Origin: Aphrophora alni
Lineage: Eukaryota > Arthropoda > Insecta > Hemiptera > Aphrophoridae
NCBI GenBank assembly: GCA_963513935.1
Contig: OY740765.1
Location: 150,685,830 to 150,749,829, forward strand
Reading direction: 5' to 3'
DNA: 64,000 nt
Shown piece after piece: positions 58,001-61,000 of the stretch (positions within the stretch are counted from its first letter, which is position 1; each line of letters begins with the position of its first letter). The notes under the pieces were generated by a model that was not told where the DNA came from, did not search any database, and was given only the letters and a program-made list of their open reading frames with translations. Both the position numbers and the translations under genes were made by a program.

Positions 58001-61000
58001 ATGGGCTGTAATAATCTTTGATTATATGGGCAGCTTTTTCAATATTTAAAACACACTTTATTTTTTCTGATGTTGGGATGTTCAACTTCACCTCTAACAT
58101 TTTAAATCCAAAATGTCTTAGTTATTGAATACTCTGCGATTGATGTCCCTGGAATTCCCTTAGATTGAGGAATTGATCTAGTGAGGTTAGGATTAGCCCC
58201 ATCATCCTCACGTTTATTTAGCTCCTCGGGTATATTTCATTGAGTTCTAGTCTGGTTTGGTTTAATATTTTATTATCCGTTGCCATTGTGTTAATGAAGA
58301 GCCTGAGAACTATGTGATCAACCTGAGCAGAATCCAGCATACCCAGGTAAGGTTACATTAAAACTGGAAACCAATTTAATAAAAACACAATTTTCCATAC
58401 AAAAAAACAGTTTATTTGTGCAACACAAATACAAGACAACATTTCAATGACCAAGTAACCATCCTCAGTTGCCTCATACACACAAACCCTACTGTGATTG
58501 CAGTAAGGTTTGTGTGTATATGTGCCTACTTGACTTAGTCATTGAAATGTCATCTGGAATAAAATGGTTTTGTGGAAATATGTGTTTTCATTCATTTGGT
58601 GATTGCAGTTTCCACAAATGTAGCTCATTACAGTTGATTAAAACTGGTGGTCATCTGGTATCAAAAGTTCGCATATTAAAGGCTAAGTAGCTGTGTGAAT
58701 TTATTATTCTACCCCTTGGCTTACGATGATTATCATCCTATCCTTCTGTCACTTTGCTTCAGCATTCTGTTGCCGGTATGTTCCTTGCTTTGTACTAGGA
58801 AGTTCTGCATGTGATCCCCCTCTCACCTTACACTGCTCTTTGAACTACAAAGGCCTTATGAAATCTACAAGAGGGTTTAATGTGGTTTTCTTTCCTACGT
58901 AAGTACAATATCTGACCGGATTTTGATCTTTGATTAATCCAGTAGTTCCCAAGTTTGTCTGTAATACTAAAACCATACTTTCAGACATACTTTACACATT
59001 TTGTTAAAATTTACAACTACAACATGTAATTTGTAAGTGATTGGTATATAACTGTACACTAATTGGAACTAAAAATTTGTGTGAAATCACCATTAGTAAT
59101 TTCTGAAAGGCCTTATGAAATCTACAAGAGGGTTTAATGTGGTTTTCTTTCCTACGTAAGTACAATATCTGACCGGATTTTGATCTTTGATTAATCCAGT
59201 AGTTCCCAAGTTTGTCTGTAATACTAAAACCATACTTTCAGACATACTTTACACATTTTGTTAAAATTTACAACTACAACATGTATTTTGTAAGTGATTG
59301 GTATATAACTGTACACTAATTGGAACTAAAAATTTGTGTGAAATCACCATTAGTAATTTCTGAGTTAACAGCCATTTTTTCTGTTGAAAATATTAAATAC
59401 AGATTTTTTTTTTTACATATTTTATGCATTTTGTTAACATTTTCAGCAACAACATATGTTTTGTCAGTGACATTTGGTCTATAATGTGTAAACACCAATT
59501 GGAACTGAAAACATTTTTTATATCGGTGCAGTACCATAGTTCCCAAGTTTTAACAATTTTTTTTCTAGCGATTAAAAAGAAATCCATATTCTCTAGTATA
59601 ATTTCAACAAGATGCATTTTATCTATAACAAAGTTGAGTACATTAAATAAAGCTTTATTATAATTGAAAGAATTATTAAAATCGCTGCACAGATTTTAAA
59701 GTTATGGGTGGTTTAACAAACAAAAATATTTGCACAAATAAGATGGTTTTGCTCTTTTGTGTCACTATGACAAAAAAAGAACAAACAAAAAAACTAAAAT
59801 TCCCGCTTGATATTATTATATTGCATTAAAGCTTGATTTATGCTTTTGACAATTAACAATAATTGTGTATCAATATCAATTGAGTTACAGTAATAATTAC
59901 ATAAATTGAATATAAACTAACGTACAAAACATAATATAAATAATCAATACAAAAATTTAGTATAATAAATGTCCCAACTATCTAATAATATCTAATAATA
60001 AATCATGGATTAATTTTGTTAACAAAGTAGATAAACAAACGTGAAGTTTGACATGAAACTTAAAGTAATGGACATTAAAAATAAAACACTAAACAGACAA
60101 AACGTTATTCAAGTAAAGTTTCTAAATATAAGGACACTGTTCTCTGTGAGTCTAACTTTCCATTCTACTCATAAATTCTTTCACCAAGTAGTAGCCACCT
60201 GTCAATAATAACCTTTTAAGTGCTTCTTAAAATTTTTGGTAATTCACTATAAATTTAAAAGACTCTGGGAGCTTGTTGAATGTAAGGTGGACTTTTGTAA
60301 TTTACATAGAAACCAAAAATAGACTGTTTGAACTATTTATGTGGTGATAATAACACTTGTAAACAAAGCTTGCTTGACAGTCTCGGGTGAGATGATTGGC
60401 AGTTAACCAATGATTGAGACTACTAAATTAAACAAGAGGATTGCCAGCTAGAGGGTTAACATAATGTTTACAATCATTAACACACTATATGTTGTGTTTC
60501 CATACAGTAATTGTGAAAACATTGTTAATCTTAAATGAACAATGATCATTCAAATTATAGTTCATTGACAAAATCAATATAGCATTTATAGCAATATCTA
60601 TATATTTTAAAATTAGAAATAATAATCCATTCAGATACATTCATTATTCATATAGTTTATGTGTCAATTATTGTAAGAACACATAAAATAGTTTTACCCC
60701 TGCTTCATATTTATAATAAATTAAAAAATAATTTAAACTCCTTTAAAAAATCACTTTCTTTGTTGATGGCTAGTCGACTGCCTAATTTATCTCATGGTCG
60801 TGCCGACCCTAACTGCGCCTACAACTGGTTATATATATCCAAACTTTGTTTCAATTTTTTTTATAACTCAAAATTTAGGGGTTATGAGAAAATCCACAAA
60901 ATTGTGATTTTCTCAAAATCAGCCCAATTTTGATCAAGTGTAGTTTTTAAGGACCCAAATAAAACATAGTTTTCTTCATCTCTCCAAAAAATGCCAGGTC

